NCBI GenBank assembly: GCA_936440205.1
Contig: OW387146.1
Location: forward strand, 47,978,426-48,042,425
Length of the DNA: 64,000 bases
From: Lepidonotus clava
Taxonomy: Eukaryota > Annelida > Polychaeta > Phyllodocida > Polynoidae
Reading direction: 5' to 3'
The notes under the pieces are model-generated. The model did no database searches. It saw nothing but the letters and a program-made list of their open reading frames with translations, and was not told the origin of the DNA. Below are positions 42,841 to 54,759 of the stretch, in pieces. Each line of letters opens with the position of its first letter. Positions within the stretch are counted from its first letter, which is position 1. The translations under genes and the position numbers were made by a program.

Positions 42841-45335
42841 GTGGCCCGGCGGTGGTGAGTGTGTGGAGCTTGTAGGTAATGGGTGGGGGTGGTGGGTAGT
42901 ACTACTAGTACAGGGTAGTGCGTGGGGACAGTGTCAGTGGGTAGATCTAGTGTGTAGGGGCGGTAGTGAGTGTGTGAAGGCGTTGGTGACTGTGTGCGGG
43001 CAGTAGGTATTGTTTGGAGGTGGAGGGTCGAGTCTGGGAGCTGAGGGTCGAGTCTTGGAGCTGAGGGTCGAGTCTTGGAGCTGAGAGTCGAGTCTGGGAG
43101 CTGAGAGTCGAGTCTGGGGGCTGAGGGTTGAGTCTGGGGGCTGAGGGTCGTGTCTGGGGGCTGAGGGTCGCTGAGGGTCGAGTCTGTTGGCTGAGGGTCG
43201 AGCCTGGGGGCTGAGGGTCGAGTCTGGAAGCTGAGGGTTGAGTCTGGGGGCTGTGGGTTGAGTCTGGTTGCTGAGGGTCGAGTCTCGGGGCTGAGGGTTG
43301 AGTCTGGTTGCTGAGGGTCGAGTCTGGAGGCTGACGGTCGAGTCTGGGGGCTGAGGGTTGAGTCTGGTTGCTGAGGGTCGAGTCTGGGGGCTGAGGGTTG
43401 AGTCTGGTTGCTGAGGGTCGAGTCTGGAGGCTGAGGGGTGAGTCTGGAGGCTGGGGTTGAGTCTGGGGTGTGAGGGTTGAGTCTGGGGGCTAATCAGAAT
43501 TTGTTTAATAGATGAATTTACTCATCATTGTTTTATTAGATGAGACAAAAAATATATAAACTACATACCATTATACTTGAGTGTGGTTCTAGGTTGTGGA
43601 AGAATAATGCTAATCAGTATTTGTTTAATAATGAGATAAATTTACTCAAACTTATCATGGTTTTATTAAATGAGACAAAAAATGTATAAATTACATAGCA
43701 TTATACTTGAGTGTGGTTCTAGCTTGTCGAAAGAATAATGCTAATCAGAATCTGTTTAATAAAGGGATGAATTCACTGAAACTTATCATGCTTTTATTAA
43801 ATGAGATAAAAATAATATATAAATTACATAGCATTATACTTGAGTGTGGTTCTAGCTTGTGATGAAAAGAATAATGATTATCAGAATTTGTTTAATAAAA
43901 GGATAAAGTCATTCAAATTTATCATGGTTTTATCAAACAATACAAATAAGATAGCATAGCATTATACTTGAGTGTGGTTCTAGCTTGTTTAACTCAAGTA
44001 TAATGCTAATCAGAAAATGTTTAATAATAGCCTTAATCCATTCAAACCAAACAGTTTCTTATCAAATGAGACCTCCTAAAAAAGAATTTCAACATGAGAA
44101 AGTGCCCCATCTCAGTATTTTGCTGTGATTAGCCTAAAAAGATTGGTAACCATGGCAACAAAAGGTAACTTTTGGACCTATAGATCCACTCTTCAAGAAA
44201 GGGTCATTTGTGAAGTTTTCTGGAGAGCTGTTTTGAATTCCTTAGTGCCCAAACTCAATCCAATTTTGATTCTGAATAATATTCAACATACTATAGAAAT
44301 TATCATACATTTTGGTGTTAATAAATATGCATTTTAGTTGCATTTTGTATGAAATGATTTATACACAAATTCAAATTTACCTTTACTCAGTAGATAAGTC
44401 TATAGAGAAAGGATTTTCTGGCTGGCCCACCTGTTGTCCAGCCTCCCCCTGCTGTTCCCTTACATGATTGATAAAAGGAGGGAGGGAGTATCACTCTGAG
44501 AACAGCCGGATGTGACATCACAACTAAAGCCAGAAAGTGTGACTTATGGTGGCCGTGTTTGTGGCCGTGTTTGTGGCCTAAGATCCCCTCAAACATGATT
44601 CCTAAGCAAATATTTGAAAAGGTCAATAAATTCTGATAAGTTTAAAAAAAAGATAGTCAAAATTGATGCAGTAGAGGCTAAGAAAAGGAACATTTGCTAA
44701 GGGAAAGATCGCCGTTGCTACGCGCGGCCGTTGCTTAGCAACGGCGTAGCTACGTCTACAGGTTTATTTTTGCGTCATTGGGGGTGAATGTGGGCTGTAG
44801 TGACTGTCTGGAGGCCGTGATAAGTGTCTGAGAGCAGTGGTGAGTGCAAACACATGAAGTTCGAGTCAGACTGATTTATTATGCATTAGGCAGGGGCTGA
44901 GGGCCCTTCTGGTGCTGCTGCTTTCCTATACATGTTCGGGGCGCCGCCGGATAACGTTTCCCGCCACCCTGAGCGTCATAGGGGTCAGAGTGAGTGTCTG
45001 GGGCCGTGGTGAGTGTGTGGGAGCCGTGGGGAGCGTGGGGAGGGCATAGGGAATGTGAAAACGTTGTGGGGAGTGAGGAAAAGTCCTGGGGCGCCGCGGA
45101 TCTCCTGATCGCTATTGGTACTCCAGGCTGTTGCTATGCGCGGCCGTTGCTTAGCAACGGCCGCGTGTAGCAACCAAGCGAATCTCCGGTTCACCAGGTT
45201 ATCCGGCGGCTGCTCCCGTCACTGGGAAGTGTGTAGGGGTGGTAGGGAGTGTGCAGAACCAGTGGGGAGTGTGTAGAGGTACTTGCAAGTGTCATGGGGG
45301 CTATGTGTGGGGGCCGTGGCTAGTGTATGTGGGTT
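42840..45335 (+). repeat. Composite module 15, type II with type I tail
   Basis: It opens with long 20-mer arrays (42840-43490), then three ~130-bp units and the hairpin (43959-44007). The X-box GTAACCATGGCAAC is at 44146-44159. The type II body ends at CAGCCGGATGTGACATCAC (about 44503-44521) and is followed by a type I tail (44540-44700). A palindrome cluster (44705-44755), the long end block (44870-44965), 20-mers and a second palindrome cluster (45125-45180) follow. Confidence 0.85.
43020..43490 (+). repeat. 20-bp minisatellite, about 23 copies
   Basis: Unit CTGAGGGTCGAGTCTGGGGG with a regular 20-bp period. Variants (GGTTG, GGAGG) are interspersed, including a higher-order alternation of GGTTGCTGAGGGTCG and GGGGGCTGAGGGTTG. 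One short deletion lies near 43165. It runs directly into CTAATCAGAATTTG of the first ~130-bp unit. Confidence 0.95.
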
Positions 45336-45338
45336 GCA

Positions 45339-45682
45339 GTTAACCCCAGTCCGTCCACTCAGATATAAAGGCAGGACATATCATCGTTCTTCAAGATAGA
45401 AAAGACCCCCTTTCCACTGACTTTTAGACCCAAAAATTGACCCCTTTTTTTGCAAAACGCAGACTTTTTGTGGCTTTTTACAACCCTTTTTTCCCGAAAT
45501 TACACAACATGAAGGGAAAAAGATCCCTTTTTTCCAAATCACTGACAAATGTGCAGAAAATGTACCCTTTTTTTCAAAAACAGGGACATGCGAAGTTTGT
45601 GAAAATGGACACTTTCTTCGCGTTTTTTTTAACTATGATGCGTATCCTTTTGTAATCAGTGTGACGGGACTGGGTAGTTAAC
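45339..45682. mobile_element. Probable MITE with GTTAACCCCAGTCC ends
   Basis: The left end GTTAACCCCAGTCCGTC and the minus-strand right end GTTAACTACCCAGTCCCGTC are related inverted repeats with small indels. The interior is rich in ACCCCTTTTTT and AAAAAAGACC-type strings and has a 72-codon frame that looks accidental. It adjoins another MITE at 45688. Confidence 0.55.
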
Positions 45683-45687
45683 CCTTT

Positions 45688-45853
45688 GGGGCCGTCCATA
45701 AATGACGTCATGCTATTTTTGATAATTGTTGAACCCCCCTCTGCCCCTTCGTCATGCTTTTACTCCCGGGGCTTTTACTATAGGAATGTATAGGGGACTG
45801 GACCCCCCCCCCCCCCCCCTCCCGGGTGCATGACGTCATTTATTGACGGCCCC
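45688..45853. mobile_element. MITE with GGGGCCGTC ends
   Basis: The left end GGGGCCGTCCATAAATGACG and the minus-strand right end GGGGCCGTCAATAAATGACG match at all but one position, and the match continues inward through TCATGC. CTTTG-like sequence flanks both sides, so a short target duplication is likely. It contains a C run of about 18. Such GGGGCCGTC-ended elements are widespread in marine invertebrates to my knowledge. Confidence 0.8.
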
Positions 45854-46665
45854 TTTGGTGACGACACAAAATAGATATAATACAATTTCTCAAACTTATT
45901 ATATTTTTAGGGCCGATATTTTAAAACACCTTACCTTAAACTTTTGCCTGTTTAAGGCGACCACTGTAATAGTCATGGGCATCATTTAAGGGCCGTTATG
46001 TGGAATACCTACACTCTCCATCCACCCATCAACCTCCAGGGACATGTAGGGTTGTTTTCCCGCCCTGAGAATTACAGGAGCCATAGCAGGCTTCTGAGGT
46101 TCAGAGAGGGCCCTAGGTAATGTCTGGTGTCCGTGGGGGCAAACCCTGACCTCCCTTATAAAAATAAAACAAAAAAAAAACACCAGATTTACACAGATCT
46201 ACCAATTTTGAGATGCCAAAATCCTGAGCCCGAAATCTTTTACTCAGGGTCTAGGGGGCAATTGTCCCAATAACAGAGAGCCAGTTTCTTGAGTTTTTCC
46301 TGCAGGTTAGCCTAAAACAGGATGCATGCTGGGTAATATGTCGACAAAAGTCAATGCTTTACTATAGAAAATTTCATGAATTGTATTATCATTTTCAGAT
46401 TATTATTGTGAAAAATTAGCCATCATTCTTTTCTAAATTAGTATCCATAAACATTTTAAATTTCTGAGTGATTTGAAAATTCATTCATTGTGGATGGATA
46501 TTATTAGTTTATTTTCTATAGTTATTCAATGTATTTTATTGACAGATTCAGTCAAAATTAGCCTGAAGGTGTTCAAAATACTCTGAATCAGCTATCTGTG
46601 GTAGGGTGAATTGCCCCTTTCCCCCTCCCCCCCCCCAGCCCCTGGATCCGCCAATGTTGGGGGCT
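45854..46665. other. Partial module end plus unassigned insertion
   Basis: An isolated end block with CACTCTCCATCC..TTTTCCCGCCCTGAG lies at about 46008-46070, followed by diverged 20-mers to 46143. From there to 46665 an AT-rich stretch bounded by GGGGGCAATTGTCCC and GAATTGCCCCTTTCCCC may be a separate inserted element; its true ends are not clear. Confidence 0.45.
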
Positions 46666-48120
46666 GTGAGTAGAGCAATGACTATAGGGTAAATTTGCTC
46701 AAACTCATTATGATCTTAGCAAACAAGCCAAGCATGATACAAGTTACATAGCATTATACTTGAGTGTGGTTCTAGCTTGTTTAACTCAACTATAATGCTA
46801 ATCAGAAAATGTTTAATAATAGCCCTAATCCATTCAAACCAAACATTTTCTTATCAATTGAGACCTCCTAAAAAGGATTTTTGATATGAGAAAGCGCCCC
46901 ATCTTAGTATTTTGCTGTAATAAGGCTTAAAAGATTGGTAACCATAGCAACTGTCAGTAACTTTTGCTGAAAACAAGTCAGCTGTTACATCTACTGGCAC
47001 CCTCCCCCTACTGTTGCCTGGCAGGATCAGCTGTCAAAGGGAGTAAGTACAAATAAAGGAGCAGCTAGTCTCAAAGCAAAGCACCGGCCAGGTTTGTAAC
47101 AAGTTTTACCACAAGATCAAGGATTGCAGCGATTATTGTAGAAATAATTCACTCTGAAACAAGCCTAATATTGTGGAAATTTCTCCACTACAAGTGCTGC
47201 AATGTTCAGAACGCCTTCTGAATTGGAGTCACGATCGCCGTTGCTAGGCGCGGCCGTACCTTAGCAACGGAAGCTCTAGTCGAAGCTTTGAGACTCAGGA
47301 GGCCCTGGCTTGAGTCTGGAGGATGAGGGTCGAGTCTGGGGGCCTTTGGTCAAGTCTGGGGGCCCTGGGTCAAGTCTGGAGAGCCTAGATCGAGTCTGGA
47401 GGCCCTGGTCGAGTCTGGAGGCTGTGGGTCGAGTCAGACAGCTTTGTTATCCACAGGGCAGGGCCCTTTCAGCACTGCTGCTTTCACATACATGTTCATG
47501 GCGGCGCCGGATAACATTTCCCGCCTCTTAATTGCCCGTGGGTATAGAGTGTGGGAGTTATGGAGCTGCTGTTGCCTGACAGGATCAGCTGTCAAAGGGA
47601 GTAAGTACAAATAAAGGAGCAGTGACATCGCCGTTGCTAGGGCCGGCCGGCGCTTAGCAACCACCGCTGCCACCCGGTTACGGCTGCCCACTACACTCTC
47701 CGACCATAGATCAATCTCCAGGGGCAGTTTGGGTTACTTTCCCGCCCTGGTAGAGTCATAGGTGGTGTGTGCAGTCATAGGTGCTGTGTAGAAGTCGTAG
47801 TTGGTGTGTAGAAGGTGTAGGTGGGGTGTAGAAGTCGTAGGTGGGGTGTGTAAGCAGTAGGTGGTGTGTGTATAACTATAAGTCGTAGGTGGTATGTGGG
47901 AGCTGTAGGTGACAAACTCAATCTAATTCTAATTCTGAATAATATTCAATATGCTATAATATAACTGATCATATATTGGTATTTACAAACATGCATTTTA
48001 GTTGCATTTTGTATGAAATGATGGAAGTCGTAGGTGGGGTGTAGAAGTAGTAGGTAGGGTGTGTAAGCAGTATGTGGTGTGTGTATAACTATAAGTCATA
48101 GGTGGTATGTGGGAGCTGTA
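46665..48120 (+). repeat. Composite module 16, type I, shortened and rearranged
   Basis: The hairpin is at 46751-46798 and the X-box GTAACCATAGCAAC at 46938-46951. The type I body is cut at about 47085, followed by block E (47090-47235), a palindrome (47232-47275), 20-mers and the long end block (47430-47525). A duplicated piece of the type I body (TGCCTGACAGGATCAGCTGT) recurs at 47570-47620. A second palindrome and end block (47690-47750) follow. A fragment of a type II body (47912-48025) lies within the 20-mers. Confidence 0.8.
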
Positions 48121-49420
48121 GGTGATAGCATTATACTTGAGTGTGGTTCTAGCTTGTGTAAGAATAATGCTAATCAGAATTTCTTTAATAATGGGATGAA
48201 TTTACTCAAACTTATCCTGGTTTTATCAAACGAGACAAAAGAAATATATAAATTACGTAGCATTATACTTGAGTGTGGTTCTAGCTTGTGTAAAGAATAA
48301 TGATAATGATAATTTGTTTAATAAAGGGATAAATTTGACCATAATTATTGTGGTCTCAGCAAACAATACCAATAAGATTGCATAGCATTATACTTGAGTG
48401 TGGTTCTAGCTTGTTTAACTCAAGTATAATGCTAATCAGAAAATGTTTAATAATAGCCTTAATCCTTTCAAACTAAACATTTTCTTATCAATTGAGACCT
48501 CCTGGAAAAGAATTTCAATATGAGAAAGCGCCCCATCTCAGTATTTTTCTGTAATTCACTGAAAACTATTGGTAACCATAGCAACAAAAGGTAACTTTTG
48601 GACCTATAGACCAACTGTTCAAGAAAGGGTCATTTATGAAGTTTTCTTGAGAGCTGTTTTGAATTTCTAAGTGTTCAAACACAATCTGATTTTAATTCTG
48701 AATAATATCCACCACACTATAGAATTTACCATATATTTTGGTGTTCATAAACATGCATTTTAGTTGCATTTTGAATTAAATAACTGAGAGCCAAATCTAA
48801 ATTTACCCTTGTTCAGTAGATGGGTCTATAGGAAAAGTCTGAGATGGCTGTTCCATCTGCTGTCATGCCTCCCCCTGCTGTTCCTTCTTATGATTGATAA
48901 TATGGGGGAGGGAGAATAACGATGAGAACAGCCGTGTAAGACCAGAAGAGATTTGCTAAGTCTTACCAATAGAATCTCTCAGTCACCAAAATAAAGTGAG
49001 AACTGACAAATGCAGCGATTGTTATTGAGAAAAATGGCTCTTAAACAAGCCTAACATTGTGAAAATTGCTTCAGTACTAGTCCTGCAATCGCCACAAACA
49101 TGACATGGAATGAGGTAACAACGGCCGTTGCTAAGGGCGGCCGTTGCTTAACAACGGCCGGCGCTGCTTAGCAACGGCGATTGTGACTGCAAATGAGAAT
49201 ATATTAACGGCTCCCACACATGATCTATGCCTCCCACACACTAAAAAACACAAAACACAAAAAAAAATTGCAGTAGAAGCTAAGAAAAGAAACATTTGTA
49301 TAGACCCCCCGACCTACAGGAAGTGACCTTTGACCTCGCAACGGTGATCACGATGCTCTCCAAGCATTATTCAATCTCCAAACACAGGTTTTGTCCTTTT
49401 CCCGCCCTCAGCAGTGTATG
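48120..49420 (+). repeat. Composite module 17, type II
   Basis: Two units precede the hairpin (48385-48432). The X-box GTAACCATAGCAAC is at 48572-48585. Type II body to about 48940, block E (49005-49110), a palindrome cluster (49115-49180), a short inverted C-rich stretch (49200-49250) and the end block (about 49355-49410) follow. Confidence 0.85.
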
Positions 49421-49840
49421 GGGGCCATGGGTAGTGTCAGGTCGCTGTGGGCAGTGTCAGGTCGCTGTGGGCAGTGTCAGGTCGCTGTAGGAAGTGTCAG
49501 GTCGCTGTGAGAAGTGTCAGGTCACTGTGGGCAGTGTCAGGTCTCAGTGGGCAGTGTCAGGTCTCTGTGGGCAGTGTCAGGACGCTGTGGGAAGTGTCAG
49601 GTCGCTGTGGGCAGTGTCAGGTCGCTGTGGGCAGTGTCAGGTCGCTATGGGAAGTGTCAGGTCGCTGTGGGAAGTGTCAGGTCGCTGTGGGCAGTGTCAG
49701 GTCGCTATGGGAAGTGTCAGGTCGCTGTGGGCAGTATCAGGTCGCTGTGGGCAGTGTCAGGTCGCTGTGGGCAGTGTCAGGTCTCTGTGGGCAGTGTCAG
49801 GTCGCTGTAGGCAGTGTCAGGTCGCTCTGGGCAGTACCAT
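49420..49840 (+). repeat. 20-bp minisatellite, about 21 copies
   Basis: Unit GTCAGGTCGCTGTGGGCAGT with an exact 20-bp period and only scattered single-base variants. Three overlapping open frames of 98-134 codons across it are artefacts: 20 is not a multiple of three, so each frame cycles through the same repeat. It is the most homogeneous array after those at 1-270 and 56445-57075. Confidence 0.97.
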
Positions 49841-51130
49841 GGTTTTATTAGAAAAAAAAGAAAAAATTACGTCGCATTATACTTGAGTGTGGTTCTAGCT
49901 TGTGCAAGAATAATGCTAATCACAATTTATTTAATAATGGGATGGATTTACTCAAACTTATCATGGTTTTATTAAATACATCAAAATATATATAAATTAC
50001 ATAGCATTATACTTGGGTGTGGTTCTAGCTTGTGCAAGAATAATGCTAATCAGAATATGTTTAATAAAAGGATGAATTTGCTCCAAATTATTATGGTCTT
50101 ATGAAACAAGACAAATATGATACAAATTACCCGGGCAAATTACATAGCATTATACTTGAGTGTGGTTCTAGCTTGTTTAACTCAAGTATAATGCTAATCA
50201 GAAAATGTTTAATAATAGCCCTAATCCATTCAAACTAAACATTTTCTTATCAAATGAGACCTCCTAAAAGAGATTTTCAACACAAGAAAGCGCCCCATCT
50301 TAGTATTTTGCTGTAATTAGGCTTAAAAGATTGGTAACCATAGCAACTGTTAGTAACTTTTGCTTAAAACAAGTCAGCTGTTCCATCTACTGGCACCCTC
50401 CCCCTGCTGTTGCCTGACAGGATCTGCTGTTACAGGGAGTAAGTGCAAGTGAGGGAGCAGCTAGTCTCAAAGCAAAGCAGCATCCAAATATTTGGCCATA
50501 GGCCCCTTTAACATAGTTTTAACAACAAGAATCCAATTCAGAATCAATTTTCTGATCAATTTGAATAAAAAGATTGTCATAATTGGTCAACTAGTAATTT
50601 TGACAGTTAAAATTTGGAATGTCAGGTTAGAGGCTATGTTTGATGAATGGCGGCCGTGTTTGCGGCCGTGTTTGTGGCCATAGATCCCTTCTAACATGGT
50701 TCTAATGCAAACATTCGAAAAGCTCTTCAAATTCTGATATGTTTAAAAAAAAAATTGTCAAAATCGGTGCAGTAGAAGCTGAGAAAAGAAACACTTTTCA
50801 AATCAGTCACAATCACGGCCGCCGACGCTTAGCAACGGCCGCCGACGCTTAGCAACGGCCGCCGACGCTTAGCAACGGCCGCCGACGCTTAGCAACGGCC
50901 GCCGACGCTTAGCAACGGCCGCCAACACTTAGCAACAGTGCTTAGCTGTGTGTGTCAAGTGTGGGAGGTGTAGGGTTTCACAATCTTGTGTAAAAAGAGG
51001 GGTTCATTTGATAGATTTAACACACTGAAGGTCGTCATTCTAGACTTATTTACTTAGTTCGCCTAGTACTCTAAACGGCCACAGGGGGCGCTACTATTCG
51101 CCGGATAACGTTATTAGGTCTTCCCGCCAC
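49840..51130 (+). repeat. Composite module 18, type I
   Basis: Two and a half units precede the hairpin (50147-50194). The X-box GTAACCATAGCAAC is at 50334-50347. The type I body is complete to about 50800. A tandem palindrome array (50815-50940) and an altered end with CCGGATAACG..TCTTCCCGCC (51095-51128) follow. The stretch 50975-51085 is unique here. Confidence 0.85.
50815..50940 (+). repeat. RFX-like half-sites caught in a 20-bp tandem array
   Basis: Six copies of a 20-bp unit, GCCGCCGACGCTTAGCAACG, the last two diverged. Each holds the AGCAAC half-site. This is the clearest link between the palindrome clusters and the 20-bp repeat period of the minisatellites. Confidence 0.95.
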
Positions 51131-51375
51131 TATAGCCCCAGTGTGGGAGTTGCAGGTTGTGTGTGAGCTGTAGGTCGAGTGTGGGAGCTGTAGGTCCAGT
51201 GTGGGAGCTGTAGGTCGAGGATGGGAGCTGTAGGTCGAGTGTGGGAGCTGTAGGTCGAGTGGGGGAGCTGTAGGTCGAGTGGGGGAGCTCTAGGTCGAGT
51301 GTGGGAGCTGTAGATCGAGTGTGGGAGCTGCAGGTCGAGTGTGGGAGGTGTAGGTCAAGTGTGGGAACTGTAGGT
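51130..51375 (+). repeat. 20-bp minisatellite, about 12 copies
   Basis: Unit GTGGGAGCTGTAGGTCGAGT with an exact 20-bp period. The same version occurs at 55675-55770 and, with fewer copies, at 39665-39735 and 42025-42065. The array passes into the next ~130-bp unit at AACTGTAGGTGACATA. Confidence 0.95.
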
Positions 51376-53280
51376 GACATATACATAGCATTCTACTTGA
51401 GTGTGGTTCTAGCTTGTGCAAAGAATAATGCTAATCAGAATTTGTTTAATAATAGGATAAATTCGCTCAAACTAAATATGGTCTTAGCAAACAACACATG
51501 TATGATACATAGCATTATACTTGAGTGTGGTTCTAGCTTGTTTAACTCAAGTATAATGCTAATCAGAAAATGTTTAATAATAGCCTTTACCCATTCAAAC
51601 TAAACATTTTCTCATCAAATGAGACCTCCTAAAAAAGAATTTCAACATGAGAAAGCGCCCCATCTCAGTATTTTGTTGTAATTCACTGAAAACTATTGGT
51701 AACCATGGCAACAAAAGGTAACTTTTGGGTCTATAGACTTACTCCTCAAGAAAGGGTCATTCATGAAATTTTCTCAAAAGTTGTTTTTAATTCCTAAGTG
51801 TCTAAACTCAATCAAATTTTAATTGTAAAATATATTCAACATACTATAGAAATTATTACATATTGTGGTGTACATAAACATGCAAATTAGTTGCATGTAA
51901 GATGAAACCATTGAAAGACAAATTCAAGTTAACCCCTATTCAGTGCACAGGTCTATAGAGACAGGATTTGCTGGCTCTCCCATTTGCTGTCCTACCTCCC
52001 CCTGCTATTCCCATATATGATCAACTTTAGGGGGGAGGGAGTACCACTCAGAGAACAGCCAGAAGAGCAGAAGGCATTTGAAGTCATTTGAAACTTGAAG
52101 GTAAACATTCCTTAATAGCTCACCCCCTACACATAATCAAGACCTGAGCTTCTAGGACATGGAAGTAGAAACGATAAGCTTTCAAATGAGGTATAGATTG
52201 TTGCAAAATTCCTTCTAGAAGTGAAGTTTCTGACGAGTTTTCTTCAAAATCACGTCACTCGGCCGTTGCTACGCGCGGCCGTTTCTAAGCAACGGCCGCG
52301 CGTAGCAACGGCGATCGTTACTGCAATACAGAAGATGTTTATGACAACCTACGACCTGCACACACTACCCCCGACTTCAACACACTATCTAGGACATCAA
52401 CCATAGATCCCTTCTAACATGGTTCTAATGCAAATATTCGAAAAGCTCTTTAAATTCTGATAAGTTTGAAATTTTTTGGGGGCAAAAAATTAGTGCAGTA
52501 GAAGCCGAGAAAATAAACACCTTTCAAATCAGTCACAATCGCAGCCGCCCATTGCTAGGGCTGGCCGCTGCTTAGCAACGGCGGCTGTGGGCGAGTCTGG
52601 AGGGTGTGGGGCAAGTTTGAATAGTGTGGGTCGAGTTTGGAGGGTGTGGGTCGAGTTGGGAGGGTGTGGGTTGAGTCTGGAGGCCGTGGGTCGAGTCTGG
52701 AGGCTTTAGGTCAAGTCTGGAGGCCGTAGGTCGGGTCTAGAAGCCGTAGGTCGAGTCTGGAAGCCGTAGGTCAAGTCTGCAGGCCGTAGGTCGGGTCTGG
52801 AGCCTGTGGAGGTCTTAGGTCGAGTTTGGAGGCCATAGGTTGAGTCTGGAACTGTGGGCTGAGTCTGGGGGCTGTGGGTCGAGTCTAGACTAGAGGGCTC
52901 TGGGTCGAGTCTGGAGGCTATGGGTCGAGTCTAGAGGTTATGGGTCGAGTCTAGAGGCCCTTGATCAAGCAAATGTTGCGATATTCATGTGGTTGCTACA
53001 CGCAGCCGTTGCTAAGCAACCGCGGACCCTAGCAACTGGCCTAAAGCTCCGCATCACTCTCCAAGCAGAATCCCTCTCCAAGCAGATTTTTGGTTGTTTT
53101 CCCGCCCTTGGAGTGTGTAGAAGCGTTGGGGACTGTGTCAAGGCATTTGGGACTTTGTCAGTGCGGTGGGGACTGTGTCACAGCGTTGGGGACTGTGTCA
53201 CAGCGTTGGGGACTGTGTCAGGGTGTCAGCCTCATCCTTGTCCCTCTTATTAGTTCTGATTGATTATTTCAGAGGAATTT
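51375..53280 (+). repeat. Composite module 19, type II with type I tail
   Basis: One unit leads to the hairpin (51512-51559). The X-box GTAACCATGGCAAC is at 51699-51712. The type II body runs to about 52060 and a unique stretch to 52250. A palindrome (52255-52315) follows with an extended right arm ATACAGAAGATGTTTATG (52326-52343) like that at 36497. Then come a type I tail (52400-52540), 20-mers (52590-52970), a palindrome (52985-53035), the end block (53050-53110) and more 20-mers to 53225. Confidence 0.85.
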
Positions 53281-54543
53281 GATTGCCCTGAGCATTTTCT
53301 TAGCATTATACTTGAGTGTGGTTTTAGCTTGTTTAACTCAAGTATAATGCTAATCAGAAAATGTTTAATAATAGCCTTAATCCTTTCAAACTAAACATTT
53401 TCTTATCAAATGAGGCCTCCTAAAAAAGAATTTCAATATGAGAAAGCGCCCCATCTCAGTATTTTGCTGTAATTCACTGAAAACTATTGGTAACCATGGC
53501 AACAAAAGGTAACTTTTGGACTTATAAACCCACTCTTCAAGAAAGGGTCATTTATGAAATTTTCTTGAGAGCTGTTTCAAATTTAAAAGTGTTCAAACTC
53601 AATCTAATTTTAATTCTAAATAATATTCAACATACTATATAAATTATCTTATATTTTGGTGTGCATAAACATGCATTTCAGTTGCATTTTGTATTAAATG
53701 AATAACAGCCAAATTCAAATTAACCCTAACTCAGTGTACAGGTCTATAGAGGGTGGAGTTGTTGGCTGTTCCATCCACTATACTACCTCCCTCTGTTGTT
53801 CCCATATATGATCAATGATCAGGGGGAGGGAGTGTCACTATGAGAACAACCGGAAGTGACATCGCCGTTGCTACGGGCTGCAGGTGCTTAGCAACAGGAG
53901 CTTTGGCCAAGTCTTGAGGCTGGAGGCCGTATCTGGAGGCCGTAGGTCGAGTTTTGAGGCTCTACTTCAAGTCTGGAGGCCGTAGGTCGAGTTTTGAGGC
54001 TCTACTTCGAGTCTGGAGGCCGTATAGGTCGAGTTTTGAGGCTCTACTTCGAGTCTGGAGGCCGTAGGTCGAGTTTTGAGGCTGTTGCCTGAGTGTTGGT
54101 TGAATCTATAGGCTGTACTTCGACGTAGTGTACCTAGTGAGGCTGACAGTGAGTGTCAGGGTGGCTTAGTGAGTGTCTTGGTGGTTTAGTGAGTGTCTAA
54201 GAAAATTGTGAACATTGCTCCACCACAAGTGCTTCAACCATCATGAACAGCTCCTGAATTGGAGTCACAATTGCCGTTGCTAAGGGCGGCCGCAGCTTAG
54301 CAACGGGGTATCGGGACTCTCCACCAGAGACATGATTCTCCAAGCAGAGTCTTGGTCCTTTTCCCGCCCTGAGGTAGTGGTTGGAGTGTGGGAGACGTAG
54401 GGGACTGTGTGTGTGTGGGAGGGGGGGGGGGATGTTGGGGAATATGTTAGGGCGTTGGGGACTGTGTGGGGGCATTGGGGATTGTGGGTGGGGACTGTCA
54501 GGGCGCTGAGGACTGTGTCAGGGCAGTAGGATGGGGGTGGACC
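53280..54543 (+). repeat. Composite module 20, type II
   Basis: The hairpin (53303-53350) has no full unit before it. The X-box GTAACCATGGCAAC is at 53490-53503. The type II body has arms CTCCCTCTG / CAGGGGGAGG and ends ACCGGAAGTGACATC (about 53850-53864). The 20-mers (53900-54110) use GGAGGCCGTAGGTCGAGTTT and alternate in 40-bp pairs with GAGGCTCTACTTCGAGTCTG. Block E remnant, palindrome (54270-54305), end block (54330-54372) and further 20-mers follow. Confidence 0.85.
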
Positions 54544-54759
54544 ACTAAATTCGACACGGCGACATGGCCGTTTTTGGGCTTAGTGACATGCGACATAGCC
54601 AATTCTTAAATTCGACAGGGCGACATAGCCTATTCTTAAAATCGACATGCGACATAGCTTATAGTGACATGCGACATAGCCAATTCTTAAATTCGACAGG
54701 GCGACATAACCTATTCTTAAGATCGACATGCGACATCAGGACCCCCCCATCTAGACCCC
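54544..54759 (-). mobile_element. GTCG-repeat palindromic element, copy 3
   Basis: It contains CTAAATTCGACACGGCGACA, then alternating TTCTTAAATTCGACAGGGCG and GTGACATGCGACATAGCC strings, and ends ACCCCCCCATCTAGACCCC. An internal segment of about 90 bases is itself duplicated. It lies between the 20-mers of module 20 and the first unit of module 21. Confidence 0.7.

Noticed and set aside
45437-45655. 72-codon Phe/Lys-rich frame
   Set aside because: It lies in a MITE-like repeat with T- and A-runs and has no recognisable domain.
49420-49840. A regular repeat array that could suggest CRISPR
   Set aside because: Units are contiguous with no spacers, and the context is a metazoan repeat region.
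49447-49886. Three overlapping plus-strand open frames of 98-134 codons
   Set aside because: They come from the GTCAGGTCGCTGTGGGCAGT array and merely cycle through one repeat in three phases.
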